64,000 bases of DNA from Methanolobus psychrotolerans (GTDB taxonomy: Archaea > Halobacteriota > Methanosarcinia > Methanosarcinales > Methanosarcinaceae). Positions within the stretch are counted from its first letter, which is position 1; each line of letters begins with the position of its first letter. Location of the stretch: assembly GCF_002243045.1 (NCBI RefSeq), contig NZ_MBKP01000007.1:1-64000 (forward strand). The letters are read 5' to 3'. The notes under the pieces were generated by a model. The model made no database searches and was not told where the DNA came from. It saw nothing but the letters and a program-made list of their open reading frames with translations. A program made the translations under genes and the position numbers. This document shows, piece by piece, positions 24,414 to 33,653 of the stretch.

Positions 24414-26720
24414 ATGGACAGCAAACCCGTATATACCATTCTGATCGTTGATGATGACCATCTAAACGTAAAACTTCTGGAAGCTTTTCTTTCAATGGAC
24501 TATATTATTCGTACAGCTTATAATGGTAAAGATGCCCTTGATATTATAAATTCTGAAAAGATAGATCTCGTAATGCTTGACATAATGATGTCTGGCATGA
24601 ATGGTTATGAAGTGTGTCGCAGACTCAAAGCTTCAGAGTCAACTCAGCTGATCCAGGTAATTATGGTCACTGCCCTTTCATCAAAAGATGACAGGCTGGA
24701 AGGGCTTGAGGCAGGTGCGGATGAATTCCTTGTCAAACCAATTGACAGGGTTGAGGTACTTACCCGGGTACGCAATCTTTTAAAAAGCAAGCGTTTGTAT
24801 GATGAACTGGTCTGTGCAAGAGACAGGGCACAGAATTATCTTGATATTGCAGGCTGTATCATTACTGCTTTTAGCAGTGATGGTACAATAAAGCTTGCAA
24901 ATAAAAAATGCTGTCAGGTTCTCGGGTACGACGAATCCGAACTAATAGGCAAAGACTGGGTAAAAATGTGTGTCCCTCATGAAGATAAGGATGCGGTGTC
25001 CTATGTTTTTAGTAACGTAATGAAAGGTAATCTTGATGAAGTAAAACATTTTGAGAACTATATTCTTACGAAGAAAAAGGAAAAAAAGATCATCCGCTGG
25101 AATAATAACTATCTCCGGGATTCAGATGGAAGCATCATAGGGATACTCAGTTCCGGTGCAGATGTAACTGAAGAGCGACAGGCTTCTATGAAACTGAAAG
25201 CATCTGAAGAGAAATTCAGGATGTTATTTGAAAATGCTGCGGATGCAATTATTGTCTTTGATTTTGATTGTAATGTTATAGATTCAAATTCAGTTGCATG
25301 CCAGATGCTAGGTTATAGTACTGAAGAGTTGCTACTGTTGTCAAGGCATGACCTTGTAGCTCCTGAATATCATGGCATCTGCAATGAAAGATTAGCAGAC
25401 ATCACGGAAAACAAATATAATCGATTCGAGCTCACATATTTGAAAAAAGACGGTTCCCGTATTCCTGTTGAAATGGGTGTAAGGGTTATTGAATATAATG
25501 GTATGTGTGCTCTTTTGTGTAATGTGAGGGACATAAGTGAACGAAGGCATTCTGAAAATATCTTAAGGGAAAGTGAACAAAAATTCCGTCTTCTTGCTGA
25601 AAATACAAATGATGTTATATGGACCTTAAGTAAAGAAGGTCAATTCACGTATACCAGTCCTTCAGTTTTTAAATTAAGGGGATATACACCTGAGGAAGTT
25701 GCCATCCAGACCTTTGATGAGATTTTCCCCCCGGAGCATAAGAACACAATAATTGATGCAATGAATAGATTTTATGATAAATTGGAAGGAGGTGATTCCA
25801 ATTATTCAGAAACGTTTGAATTGGAACAATACCATAAGAACGGATCACGGGTGTGGACTGAAGCAATTGCGACCCCGGTCTATGATAATGAGGGCAATTT
25901 TCAGTTCTTCCTTGGCGTAACCCGTGATATATCCGAGCGCAAGAAAGCTGAAAATGAAATTAGTCTGTATGCAAAGGAATTATCTCAAAAAAATGAGGAC
26001 CTCAAATCTCTTGACAGGATGAAAGATGAATTCCTTTCTAACTTAAGTCATGAACTCAAGACTCCTCTCATTTCTATTAAAGGGTATAGTGAGCTTGTCT
26101 ATGATGAGGTGCTGGGTCCTCTTAACTCCAAGCAGAAACATGCTATGGAGGTCGTTCTTGAGAAATATGATCACTTAAGCTTCCTGATGGACTCACTAAT
26201 ATACATGAGCATTGTCAAATCGGGTAAAGTGAGTTACAGGTTGGATCCTATGAGGATTGTGGACAGTCTGAACAAAGTAGTCGATTATTTTTCATTCAGA
26301 TCACAGGACAAAAATCTGATACTTCTACTTGATTTTGAAGACAATCTACCTTTGATAAACGGGGATGTGGAGTACATACCTTATATTTTCAGGTCTGTAA
26401 TTGACAATGCTATCAAATTCAGTCCCAATGGTTCGGAAGTTCTTATCCGTGTGTTTGAGGACAGGGGGAATGTCCATGTTCTTGTAAAAGATTCCGGAAT
26501 AGGTATACCGCATAACGAACTATCCAATATTTTCAAGCGTTTTTACCAGATAGACGGTTCTATTTCAAGGAAGTATGGTGGAACTGGCCTGGGCCTGTAC
26601 GTCAGTAAGACAATAACTGAGGTGCATGGCGGTAGTATATGGATTGAAAGTGATGAAGGTGCAGGTACAACTGTCCACGTATTGCTGCCGCCATATTATA
26701 AACGTAAAGGTATATCTTAA
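24414..26720 (+). CDS. response regulator-PAS-histidine kinase hybrid
   Basis: A 768-residue soluble hybrid kinase. The N-terminal receiver has IVDDDHLNV and the phospho-acceptor D56 in MLDIMMSG, with the Lys of FLVKPID. Three PAS domains follow (about 135-260, 265-385 and 390-510; the last two end in DISERR and DISERKKAE). Then HisKA with DEFLSNLSHELKTPLISIKG and a HATPase domain with VIDNAIKFSPNG, DSGIGIP and GTGLGLYVSK. Having the receiver first and the kinase last is common in methanogens. ATG 24414 is the first codon after repeated TATA-like sequence, with no strong ribosome site. It is unlinked to an output protein; it resembles the kinase 2.7 kb upstream in class but not in layout. Confidence 0.92.
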   Translation: MDSKPVYTILIVDDDHLNVKLLEAFLSMDYIIRTAYNGKDALDIINSEKIDLVMLDIMMSGMNGYEVCRRLKASESTQLIQVIMVTALSSKDDRLEGLEAGADEFLVKPIDRVEVLTRVRNLLKSKRLYDELVCARDRAQNYLDIAGCIITAFSSDGTIKLANKKCCQVLGYDESELIGKDWVKMCVPHEDKDAVSYVFSNVMKGNLDEVKHFENYILTKKKEKKIIRWNNNYLRDSDGSIIGILSSGADVTEERQASMKLKASEEKFRMLFENAADAIIVFDFDCNVIDSNSVACQMLGYSTEELLLLSRHDLVAPEYHGICNERLADITENKYNRFELTYLKKDGSRIPVEMGVRVIEYNGMCALLCNVRDISERRHSENILRESEQKFRLLAENTNDVIWTLSKEGQFTYTSPSVFKLRGYTPEEVAIQTFDEIFPPEHKNTIIDAMNRFYDKLEGGDSNYSETFELEQYHKNGSRVWTEAIATPVYDNEGNFQFFLGVTRDISERKKAENEISLYAKELSQKNEDLKSLDRMKDEFLSNLSHELKTPLISIKGYSELVYDEVLGPLNSKQKHAMEVVLEKYDHLSFLMDSLIYMSIVKSGKVSYRLDPMRIVDSLNKVVDYFSFRSQDKNLILLLDFEDNLPLINGDVEYIPYIFRSVIDNAIKFSPNGSEVLIRVFEDRGNVHVLVKDSGIGIPHNELSNIFKRFYQIDGSISRKYGGTGLGLYVSKTITEVHGGSIWIESDEGAGTTVHVLLPPYYKRKGIS

Positions 26721-26837
26721 TAGGCTTGTGCAGTTTTATTTCATATTTTTAATACAACCAAGAGAACATTCGATAGCTTATCCCTTTTACTTCCTTCCTG
26801 AAAAGTATTTTATATTCCGGAGTTTCTCCATTATTTA

Positions 26838-27449
26838 ATGTATGTCAAAGATGTAGTCTCACGCCTCAGGGAATTGTATCCTGATGGTTATTTCCATATT
26901 AACAGGGATCCTTTCTATCTTCTCATTTCAACTGTTCTTTCCCAGCGCACCCGTGATGAAGTGACCATACCCACAAGCCAGAAGCTTTTTGCTTTTTTTG
27001 GTACTGTTCAGAAAATGGTAGGAGCAGATGTGGATGAGATACAGGAACTTATTAAAAATGTGGGTTTCTACAGGGTGAAAGCCCAGAGGATCATCGACAT
27101 TTCCCGCATTATTTTGGAGGACTATGGTGGTGTGGTCCCAGACAGTATGGATGAGCTCCTGAAACTTCCTGGAGTAGGTAGAAAGACCGCCAACTGTGTG
27201 CTTGGCTATGGATTCGAGCAGGATGTTATTGCAGTGGATACTCATGTACACAGGATATCCAACCGCATGGGTCTGGTTAAAACTTCCTATCCGGATGAAA
27301 CCGAAAAAGAGCTTGAAAAGGTAGTTTCAAAACAGGACTGGAAGGATATCAACGGGCTAATGGTGCTGTTCGGGCAGAATATTTGCCGGCCAGTAGGTCC
27401 AAAATGTGATGAGTGTATAATGGATGATATCTGTCCTAAGATGATCTGA
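26838..27449 (+). CDS. nth: endonuclease III
   Basis: Base-excision glycosylase/AP lyase that removes oxidised pyrimidines. LPGVGRKTANCVLG holds the helix-hairpin-helix and the catalytic Lys; the catalytic Asp is in IAVDTHVHRISNRMG. The C-terminus carries a four-cysteine 4Fe-4S loop (CRPVGPKCDECIMDDIC), with the usual C-x6-C-x2-C-x5-C spacing. The length of 203 is typical. It is convergent with the GDYXXLXY gene; 30 bases separate them and I see no strong hairpin. Confidence 0.95.
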   Translation: MYVKDVVSRLRELYPDGYFHINRDPFYLLISTVLSQRTRDEVTIPTSQKLFAFFGTVQKMVGADVDEIQELIKNVGFYRVKAQRIIDISRIILEDYGGVVPDSMDELLKLPGVGRKTANCVLGYGFEQDVIAVDTHVHRISNRMGLVKTSYPDETEKELEKVVSKQDWKDINGLMVLFGQNICRPVGPKCDECIMDDICPKMI

Positions 27450-27479
27450 ACTCTTTTGAATTGTAGCATACAATGTGTT

Positions 27480-28013
27480 TCACTCATGTTTTTCATTTGA
27501 AACCAACCGTTCACCATTAAGCAAAAGCTGTTTGACCACAGCAGAGCAATCCGTATCAACTGAAACTATCACAGAAACATTTTCTATTTGTTCCTGGATC
27601 TGTCGCCCTTCTCCTTCAGGTACGAAATAACTCTCTATACCCCATTCAATCATTATGGTATCGCCTTCATTTCTGGTAACTATTCCTTTCATACAGACAT
27701 CGTTATCCTCAACGGCAGTTTTTGCGTGGCTTATTGAATCTATGGTCCAGTATGTTTCCTTCTCGGAGAGTACTGCATATATCAATTCACCTTCCATGAA
27801 TGCATAGTCATAGGGTGTTTCATTAAGGTTCAAGCTAGACATTTCATAACTGAGGATTACATAATCTCCCCTGAATACATCTCTTGGGTCAAGAGGTTCA
27901 GTTTTCAGTACAATTTCTTTCCCGTTGTTCAATGTAGCATATTTAGGCAGGAATATCAGTGATATGACTATCAGTGAGTATGCCATCAGTAAAAGCAATT
28001 GTTTTTGGTTCAT
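27480..28013 (-). CDS. GDYXXLXY-domain membrane-anchored protein
   Basis: 177 residues: one N-terminal hydrophobic helix (LLLLMAYSLIVISLIFLPKYA, about 5-25), then an extracytoplasmic part with the family-naming motif RGDYVILSYEMS at about 49-60 (GDYxxLxY). It resembles the bacterial proteins always found with DUF2157. The start overlaps the DUF2157 gene by four bases, so the two are translationally coupled. The function is unknown; a shared envelope role is inferred only from the conserved pairing. Confidence 0.88.
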   Translation of the reverse strand: MNQKQLLLLMAYSLIVISLIFLPKYATLNNGKEIVLKTEPLDPRDVFRGDYVILSYEMSSLNLNETPYDYAFMEGELIYAVLSEKETYWTIDSISHAKTAVEDNDVCMKGIVTRNEGDTIMIEWGIESYFVPEGEGRQIQEQIENVSVIVSVDTDCSAVVKQLLLNGERLVSNEKHE

Positions 28014-29293
28014 GCGCTGTCACCTTCTTTTATATTATTTATTATGATGCGCCTTTTCTTTTCCATGTACCCTCCAAACAATAGAAGGATCAGTCCACCG
28101 ACAATGAATGCAAGGGATCTGGGCAAAGACCTGTATAATGTAGTAAAGTACAGGTGCAATACTCCGATCATGAAAAACCCCATTCCTATATTGACAAATG
28201 ACAATATTGATCTGTAGTATCCAATTAGTATGCTCCCTATGGTGAGGATGAAGTACATGAGATTAAAGAAGATGAATAGCAATGTGGCTATGCCGGGTTC
28301 CAGCTGGGTCAGTCCGTAATCTTGAACCTGCGAGACTTTGATTGAATCTTTGAATATGGTCAGCATCCAGATGGCAAGCATGCCTGTAAATGTAAGTATG
28401 AGCACAATAAACTCGTATTTGCGATTCTCGTGCTTTTTGCACATCAGGGCACTCTGTACTATCATTATGACCGAGATCAACATGAACAGGATAAAAAGTG
28501 CCTGAAGCGTCCCTGTCAAAGGTGTTATGCGTGTTAGTGTGTGTCTGAATGGTGTTTCCAGTGAGAAGTAGAAATATGATATAAGGATGAAGAATAGTCC
28601 TGACCCCTGGTATAATTCCCTGAAGTGTGAAAAGCGTTCAAATCGAAGGTGCATCTGCCCAAGTCCGTACAGGTTGATGCCTAACAATAGGTAGAACATG
28701 AAGATGCCAAAGGAACTCACAAAAAGTTCTGTATTCTGTCCTACATAAAAGATAGTCCACAGTGCAAATACGAATATTTTCAGAAAAAGGATGCTGCTTG
28801 AATTGAATGCATATCCATAGGGCAGTATTGCTATTAGCCATACAAGTAAAAGCCAGTGTGCATCTGCATTGACATTGAATATTTGTGCATTCAGGAATAT
28901 TGTTGCGCCTATCAGTAGCGAGGCAAGAAAAAGTAATGATTCTCCCAGTTTAGGACGAGTAGCCTTCATGTATTTCAAATTCCAGCCTGCAAAATATGTG
29001 GAGTATGTCGTACCGAACAGAAGTAGCAGTTTTGCAAAAGTGGGAAGTTCTTTCCAGTTAGCGGCAACAAAGAGGATGGCTCCTACTCCAACAAGTAAGG
29101 CACCAAGTATTGACATTACCTGAATGGTCTGTGATGTTCCATCCTTTTTAGTTGCATTTTCATCAATGGAATCTTTAGGCATATCGTATCTTGACAATAT
29201 TGCGTTTAACTGTGCGTCATTGATTATGCCATCATTCTCCCACGTCATGGCTTCTTTCTGAAGCCATAGTCTTTGTTTCTCATCTTCCATCAT
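28010..29293 (-). CDS. DUF2157 multi-span membrane protein
   Basis: 427 residues with a cytoplasmic N-terminal helical region (LQKEAMTWENDGIINDAQLNAILSRY, the DUF2157 start) followed by about ten or eleven membrane helices from residue 55 on. The first of these, MSILGALLVGVGAILFVAANW, is the recognisable DUF2157 helix. It is paired with the GDYXXLXY gene downstream. Such pairs are mostly known from bacteria, so this may be an old transfer into methanogens. No function is established. Confidence 0.88.
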   Translation of the reverse strand: MMEDEKQRLWLQKEAMTWENDGIINDAQLNAILSRYDMPKDSIDENATKKDGTSQTIQVMSILGALLVGVGAILFVAANWKELPTFAKLLLLFGTTYSTYFAGWNLKYMKATRPKLGESLLFLASLLIGATIFLNAQIFNVNADAHWLLLVWLIAILPYGYAFNSSSILFLKIFVFALWTIFYVGQNTELFVSSFGIFMFYLLLGINLYGLGQMHLRFERFSHFRELYQGSGLFFILISYFYFSLETPFRHTLTRITPLTGTLQALFILFMLISVIMIVQSALMCKKHENRKYEFIVLILTFTGMLAIWMLTIFKDSIKVSQVQDYGLTQLEPGIATLLFIFFNLMYFILTIGSILIGYYRSILSFVNIGMGFFMIGVLHLYFTTLYRSLPRSLAFIVGGLILLLFGGYMEKKRRIIINNIKEGDSA

Positions 29294-29591
29294 TTAATTG
29301 TTATAAGCCAGGATATATTTTAAAAAATCGATATATTTTTCAGCAAGTTCTACTTTTCCTGCTTGATGTATACTGTGCCTTAAAAGGCTCTACGTTTTTC
29401 AAAACAGGAATAAAATAAGGATAATAGCTTTAACAAACTATTTATCGATATATATTATATAAAGCACAAATCTTGTGTTCTATGCCGTAACTCTAATATA
29501 AAAAGCACTGGTTTTGCACAAGAACTGATAAATTTCATATTATCATTATAGTATTAATAAACGAATATTATCAAGAATACGTAGGTGAATT

Positions 29592-30770
29592 ATGTTACTA
29601 ATCGGAGAAGCATTAATAGGTGAGGCACCAGAACTCGCACACATTGACCTTATGATCGGAAACAAAGACGGTCCTGTTGGTCAGGCATTCGCAAATGGTT
29701 TAACACAGTTGTCAGCAGGTCACACACCTCTGCTTTCAGTAATTCGTCCAAACCTTCCTGCAAAGCCTGCAACACTCATCGTTCCAAAGGTCACAGTGAA
29801 GAATATGGCTCAGGCTGCCCAGATATTTGGCCCGGCACAGGCTGCTGTATCCAAGGCAATTGCAGATGCCCTTGAAGAAGGAGCATTTGGTGACATGGAC
29901 ATTGAAGATCTCGTTGTTGTGGCAAGTGTTTTCATCCACCCTGAAGCAAAGGATTACAACAAGATATACAGATATAACTACGGAGCAGCAAAACTGGCTG
30001 TGAAACGTGCAATAGATGGTTTTCCTGATGTTGCCACTGTACTTAAGGAGAAGGACAGGATGGGTCACGCAGTTATGGGATTCAAGGTATCCAGACTCTG
30101 GAACCCGCCATACCTGCAGGTTGCACTTGACAATCCGAACATCAGCGCAATCCTCAGCATTGTCAGCCAGATCCCAAAAAGCGACCATGTTATCCTGGAA
30201 GCAGGTACACCTCTCATCAAACGTTATGGTGTGGATGTCATCTCAAAGCTCAGGGAGATCCGCCCGGATGCATTCATAGTTGCAGATCTTAAGACCCTTG
30301 ATACAGGAAACCTTGAAGCACGCATGGTGGCAGACGCAACAGCGGACGCAATCGTAGTTTCTGCACTTGCACCAATAGCAACCGTGAACAAAGTTATCGA
30401 GGAAGCCCACAAGACAGGTATCTATGCTTTCATGGACACACTCAACTGTGATGACCCTGTAGCTGTACTCAAGAAGCTCGATGTACTGCCTGATGTAGTT
30501 GAACTGCATCGCGGTATCGATATCGAGGGCACTGCACATGCATGGGGAAGTATCGAAGCTATCAAGGCACTCTCACCAAAGATACTGGTGGCAGTGGCTG
30601 GTGGTGTACGTATCGACACAATGCCGGATGCACTTGCAGCAGGTGCTGACATCCTTGTAGTCGGAAGGGCTATAACCAATGCAAAGGATGTAAGACAGGT
30701 CGCAGAAAAATTCATTGAAGGCCTTAACAACCCTGAGATCGACCAGTTCAGAGTAATGACCGACTTCTAA
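29592..30770 (+). CDS. fae-hps: bifunctional Fae-Hps (formaldehyde-activating enzyme / hexulose-6-P synthase)
   Basis: Two enzymes in one chain. Residues 1-160 are Fae, which joins formaldehyde to tetrahydromethanopterin; its conserved H17 is in [13 protein letters not shown]. Residues 175-392 are 3-hexulose-6-phosphate synthase, an OMPDC-fold barrel with [12 protein letters not shown] and the [16 protein letters not shown] motif that holds the catalytic Asp/Lys pair. In methanogens the Hps step is thought to run backwards, giving ribulose-5-phosphate and formaldehyde, which Fae then captures; this fits a cell without a full oxidative pentose pathway. AGGTGAATT precedes ATG 29592. Codon bias is strong. 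A second Hps is at 54.9 kb. Confidence 0.96.
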   Translation: MLLIGEALIGEAPELAHIDLMIGNKDGPVGQAFANGLTQLSAGHTPLLSVIRPNLPAKPATLIVPKVTVKNMAQAAQIFGPAQAAVSKAIADALEEGAFGDMDIEDLVVVASVFIHPEAKDYNKIYRYNYGAAKLAVKRAIDGFPDVATVLKEKDRMGHAVMGFKVSRLWNPPYLQVALDNPNISAILSIVSQIPKSDHVILEAGTPLIKRYGVDVISKLREIRPDAFIVADLKTLDTGNLEARMVADATADAIVVSALAPIATVNKVIEEAHKTGIYAFMDTLNCDDPVAVLKKLDVLPDVVELHRGIDIEGTAHAWGSIEAIKALSPKILVAVAGGVRIDTMPDALAAGADILVVGRAITNAKDVRQVAEKFIEGLNNPEIDQFRVMTDF

Positions 30771-30798
30771 GCGTGTGGTATCCCATACGCTTTTCTTT
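30770..30798 (+). terminator. terminator after fae-hps
   Basis: AGCGTGTGG pairs with CCATACGCT (one G-U) around a 4-base loop, starting on the last base of the stop codon; TTTCTTTTA follows. Confidence 0.7.
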
Positions 30799-30837
30799 TA
30801 TTAGGATTTGTAGAATATCTGTTATTACTGAATTGTG

Positions 30838-30905
30838 AACCACAGATAAACGCAGACAAACACAGATGAAAATGTATCTGCGTGCATCAGCGTTTATCCG
30901 TGGTT
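30838..30905. repeat. imperfect inverted repeat (AACCACAGATAAACGC arms)
   Basis: AACCACAGATAAACGC at 30838-30853 and GCGTTTATCCGTGGTT at 30890-30905 are complementary over 16 bases with one mismatch. The spacer contains further copies of the CACAGAT/ATCTGCG theme. CACAGATAAACAC-type sequences occur as dispersed repeats in many prokaryotes, so this is probably a REP-like element. It lies between the fae-hps terminator and tpiA. Confidence 0.6.
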
Positions 30906-31015
30906 TTATATGCAGAAGATTTCTGCAAAGCTTATTTTCGTTTTTCTTTTCTTACAGTTACCTTTATACTTCTGTTCGCCTTTATACTGATAAATTCGTA
31001 TTGGAGTGATCAAAT

Positions 31016-31684
31016 TTGAGTTCTACATTAATTGTCCTGAACCTTAAGACATATCTTGAGGGCACAGGTGAAGGCGCCGTAAAGGTCGCACAGGCATGCA
31101 AGGAAGTTGCAGATGATTCAGGGATTGAGATTGGTGTTGCACCGCAGTTCTGTGACATCTACCGTGTTGCATCCCAGGTGGACTTGCCAGTCTACGCACA
31201 GAGTCTTGACCCGATAGGAGCAGGCAGCTTTACAGGACATGCATTCATCCAGTCCATCAAAGGCGCAGGCGCAGTTGGAACTCTTCTAAACCATTCAGAA
31301 TGCCGCCTTACCCTTGCAAACATTGATGCATCCATCACGATTGCAAAAGGCGCTGGTCTTAAGACCATAGTCTGTACTAATAACGTTGCAACCTCAGCAG
31401 CAGCAGCAGTACTTGGCCCCGATTATGTTGCAGTGGAACCACCAGAACTTATCGGTTCCGGTATTCCTGTATCAAAAGCAGATCCTGGAATTGTAACAGG
31501 TTCTGTGGAAGCTGTCAAAAGAGTCAACCCTGCCGTACAGGTTCTCTGTGGTGCAGGTATATCAAAAGGAGAAGACCTCGCAGCAGCTTTGGAACTTGGT
31601 TCGGTTGGTGTCCTTCTGGCATCAGGTATAGTAAAAGCTGCTGACCCAAAGGCTGCACTTGAGGACCTTGTAAGCAAGGTCTGA
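31016..31684 (+). CDS. tpiA: triosephosphate isomerase
   Basis: Interconverts dihydroxyacetone phosphate and glyceraldehyde-3-phosphate. This is the short archaeal form (222 residues). The catalytic Lys is in VLNLKTYLEG, the His in LLNHSECR and the Glu in YVAVEPPEL; the phosphate loop is LCGAGISKGED. It starts at TTG 31016 with GGAGTGAT upstream. Codon bias is strong, as in fae-hps. About 90 bases of a diverged tpiA copy lie 550 bases downstream. It is convergent with a small membrane protein gene. Confidence 0.96.
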   Translation: MSSTLIVLNLKTYLEGTGEGAVKVAQACKEVADDSGIEIGVAPQFCDIYRVASQVDLPVYAQSLDPIGAGSFTGHAFIQSIKGAGAVGTLLNHSECRLTLANIDASITIAKGAGLKTIVCTNNVATSAAAAVLGPDYVAVEPPELIGSGIPVSKADPGIVTGSVEAVKRVNPAVQVLCGAGISKGEDLAAALELGSVGVLLASGIVKAADPKAALEDLVSKV

Positions 31685-31703
31685 TCACTTTTTTTTACTT
31701 TTT

Positions 31704-31994
31704 TCAAGGCAGGCTCAGCCATGCAATCAATAGCATCATGGTTGCAGTTATAACCCTCACGTTTATTGAGAGAGGGATATTGAACTGCTCTTTCATCATC
31801 CTGGCTATGCCGATAGGCGGTGGTGCTATCAGGAGTGCGGCAATGAAGAGTGGTATGCCCGATATGAAGTTCCTGTCCACTATTATAAGATAGAGTCCCT
31901 GGATTCCCAGGTACATTCCAAAAACAGCGGTAAAGAAAATTCCTATCTTAAAAAACCGTAGGTATTGTTGGGGTACTGGAGATGGGCCTTTCAC
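31704..31994 (-). CDS. small membrane protein, unknown
   Basis: 96 residues with three hydrophobic helices: about 13-38 (FFKIGIFFTAVFGMYLGIQG), 45-62 (SGIPLFIAALLIAPPPIG) and 76-95 (NVRVITATMMLLIAWLSL). The start appears to be GTG 31994, without a strong ribosome site. It is convergent with tpiA, whose stop is 20 bases away. No family is recognised; the hydrophobic pattern and normal codon use support a real gene. Confidence 0.65.
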   Translation of the reverse strand: MKGPSPVPQQYLRFFKIGIFFTAVFGMYLGIQGLYLIIVDRNFISGIPLFIAALLIAPPPIGIARMMKEQFNIPLSINVRVITATMMLLIAWLSLP

Positions 31995-32217
31995 ATTATC
32001 ACTATTTGATGTAGGCGCAGGTGACTGATAATATTTGCCCTGTGAAACTTATGTGAGAATTGCCATGACAGTATTATCTGTACAGAGTCAGAAACGATTA
32101 TCCGAAATGATATCATGTTCTAAGCTTACAGCTGATGTCGCTAGATCACACTGGTCCTTTCGTTTTCTCCTAAACCTTTATATGTATCCCTTTTACTCAT
32201 TAAGATTATGCCACCCT

Positions 32218-32322
32218 ACACTGGCAAACATCGATGCACTTATCACCATTGCAAAGGGTGGCGGACTCAAGACGATCGTCTGTACCAATAATGTTGCAAC
32301 CTCTGCAGGAGCCAAATTATAA
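32218..32322 (+). pseudogene. tpiA remnant
   Basis: The translation TLANIDALITIAKGGGLK and on to CTNNVATSAGA repeats TpiA residues around 99-130, whose gene is at 31016-31684. By my count, over 31 codons 16 differ and 13 of those are silent. So the fragment comes from a homologue that diverged under selection, not from a fresh copy of the neighbour. Both ends break off: no start lies in frame before it and TAA follows shortly after. The 200 bases before it hold no gene that I can see. Confidence 0.75.
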
Positions 32323-32434
32323 TGCTTATTACTAACAGTTTGAAGATTGAGCATAATAATTATTACTCATAAAAAACATTTGAATTAACCACATATTGTA
32401 TATATGTGTGTTTTTATCGTAATTCGAGGCTTAT

Positions 32435-33571
32435 ATGAAGTTTGAATTTGAAAAGATAACATTGGTTTTTGCCTTGGCAATTCTGTGTACTTTATCATTA
32501 GGGTGTGATGAAAAAATTGACACTGATGATATTTTGTCAAAAGTACATATGAGGGCAGATTCCCTTGAAGATTATTCCTATACAATGCATGTTAATTCAG
32601 ATTTGAATGGCAACAATACGGAAAAATATAAGTATGGTATCATTTGGAAAAAGCCCATGTTTATGAAAGGTACTTTTCAAACATCAAACATTGATCCCGG
32701 GATTGAAATGATTTCCAATCGAAGCATGCAATTAATTTATGATGATGAGTATGACCTCGTTTTTATAAAATTATTGCACAATACTTCAGATGATTACATG
32801 TTATTTGAACCAAATCATTATTCTGTGTTTTTAAATGAAACGCTTAACGGAATGTCATCGTCTCTTGTAGAATCTGATATTATAAATGGAAAAGATGTGT
32901 ATGTAATTGAGTTAATTCCTTCGACTGATAGCAATGAAACAATAGGAGGAAAATCAAAGATCTGGGTTGATAAGAAAAATTGGATGATTATAAGATATGA
33001 AGCTTCTACTAAAAATGGAGATGTTCTATTTGTAGTAAGTATCAAAGACATAAAAATAAATTCTGATATTCCGGAACATGAGTTTGATTTTGAGGTACCG
33101 GACGAATCAAAATTAGTGGTGCTGAAAGAAGAGCATTTCAATCCAAAATTGGAAAAGATGCAATTGGAAGACTCAAGAAAAAAGGTTACTTTTGAAATCC
33201 TCACTCCAGCTTATGTGCCAAAAGGGTACAAACTCAACCATACAGTTGTTTCCTCTAGTATGGATTCCCAATACTTATCATTTATATATGGTAGTTTTTC
33301 AAGTCCTTATGAAAGAGTAACTCTTGTTTATACTAATGGGAATAATGAAATGCATGTCAGGGAAACTCTATCTGAAAGAAAAACGTCTGGTATTGATTGT
33401 TTTGAAAAAGATGTCAGTTGTATTGATATTAACGGAATTGAAGGTAAGATGTATTCCGTTTTCGGAGGAAATATGAAAACTCTAGAGTGGCAATCAGGAA
33501 ATATTACAATTAGCATTATCTCTTCACTTAATGAATCAGAGATTAAATCAGTTGCAGAATCTTTTTCATAA
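32435..33571 (+). CDS. LolA-like archaeal lipoprotein
   Basis: 378 residues with a lipoprotein-type signal: KITLVFALAILCTLSLGC, where C24 would be the lipidated residue. The mature protein begins with DILSKVHMRADSLEDYSYTMHV and continues in beta-rich repeats like the LolA/LolB-fold 'outer membrane lipoprotein-sorting' proteins seen in Methanosarcinales; the last 130 residues (EILTPAYVPKGYKLNHTVVSSS onward) resemble a DUF4367-type domain. It is probably anchored outside the cell membrane. GAGGC precedes ATG 32435. Base composition is more AT-rich than the flanking genes, so recent arrival is possible. The ligand is unknown. Confidence 0.75.
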   Translation: MKFEFEKITLVFALAILCTLSLGCDEKIDTDDILSKVHMRADSLEDYSYTMHVNSDLNGNNTEKYKYGIIWKKPMFMKGTFQTSNIDPGIEMISNRSMQLIYDDEYDLVFIKLLHNTSDDYMLFEPNHYSVFLNETLNGMSSSLVESDIINGKDVYVIELIPSTDSNETIGGKSKIWVDKKNWMIIRYEASTKNGDVLFVVSIKDIKINSDIPEHEFDFEVPDESKLVVLKEEHFNPKLEKMQLEDSRKKVTFEILTPAYVPKGYKLNHTVVSSSMDSQYLSFIYGSFSSPYERVTLVYTNGNNEMHVRETLSERKTSGIDCFEKDVSCIDINGIEGKMYSVFGGNMKTLEWQSGNITISIISSLNESEIKSVAESFS

Positions 33572-33588
33572 TTGGTGAGTATAAAAAT

Positions 33589-33622
33589 AGGCTCTATGGG
33601 ATTTTAATCAATAGAGCCTTTT
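33589..33622 (+). terminator. terminator after the lipoprotein gene
   Basis: AGGCTCTAT and ATAGAGCCT form a perfect 9-bp stem with a 13-base loop, then TTT. It lies between two converging genes and may serve both. Confidence 0.65.
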
Positions 33623-33653
33623 ATCGTACTCTTGTTGGAATATATGTTTTATT

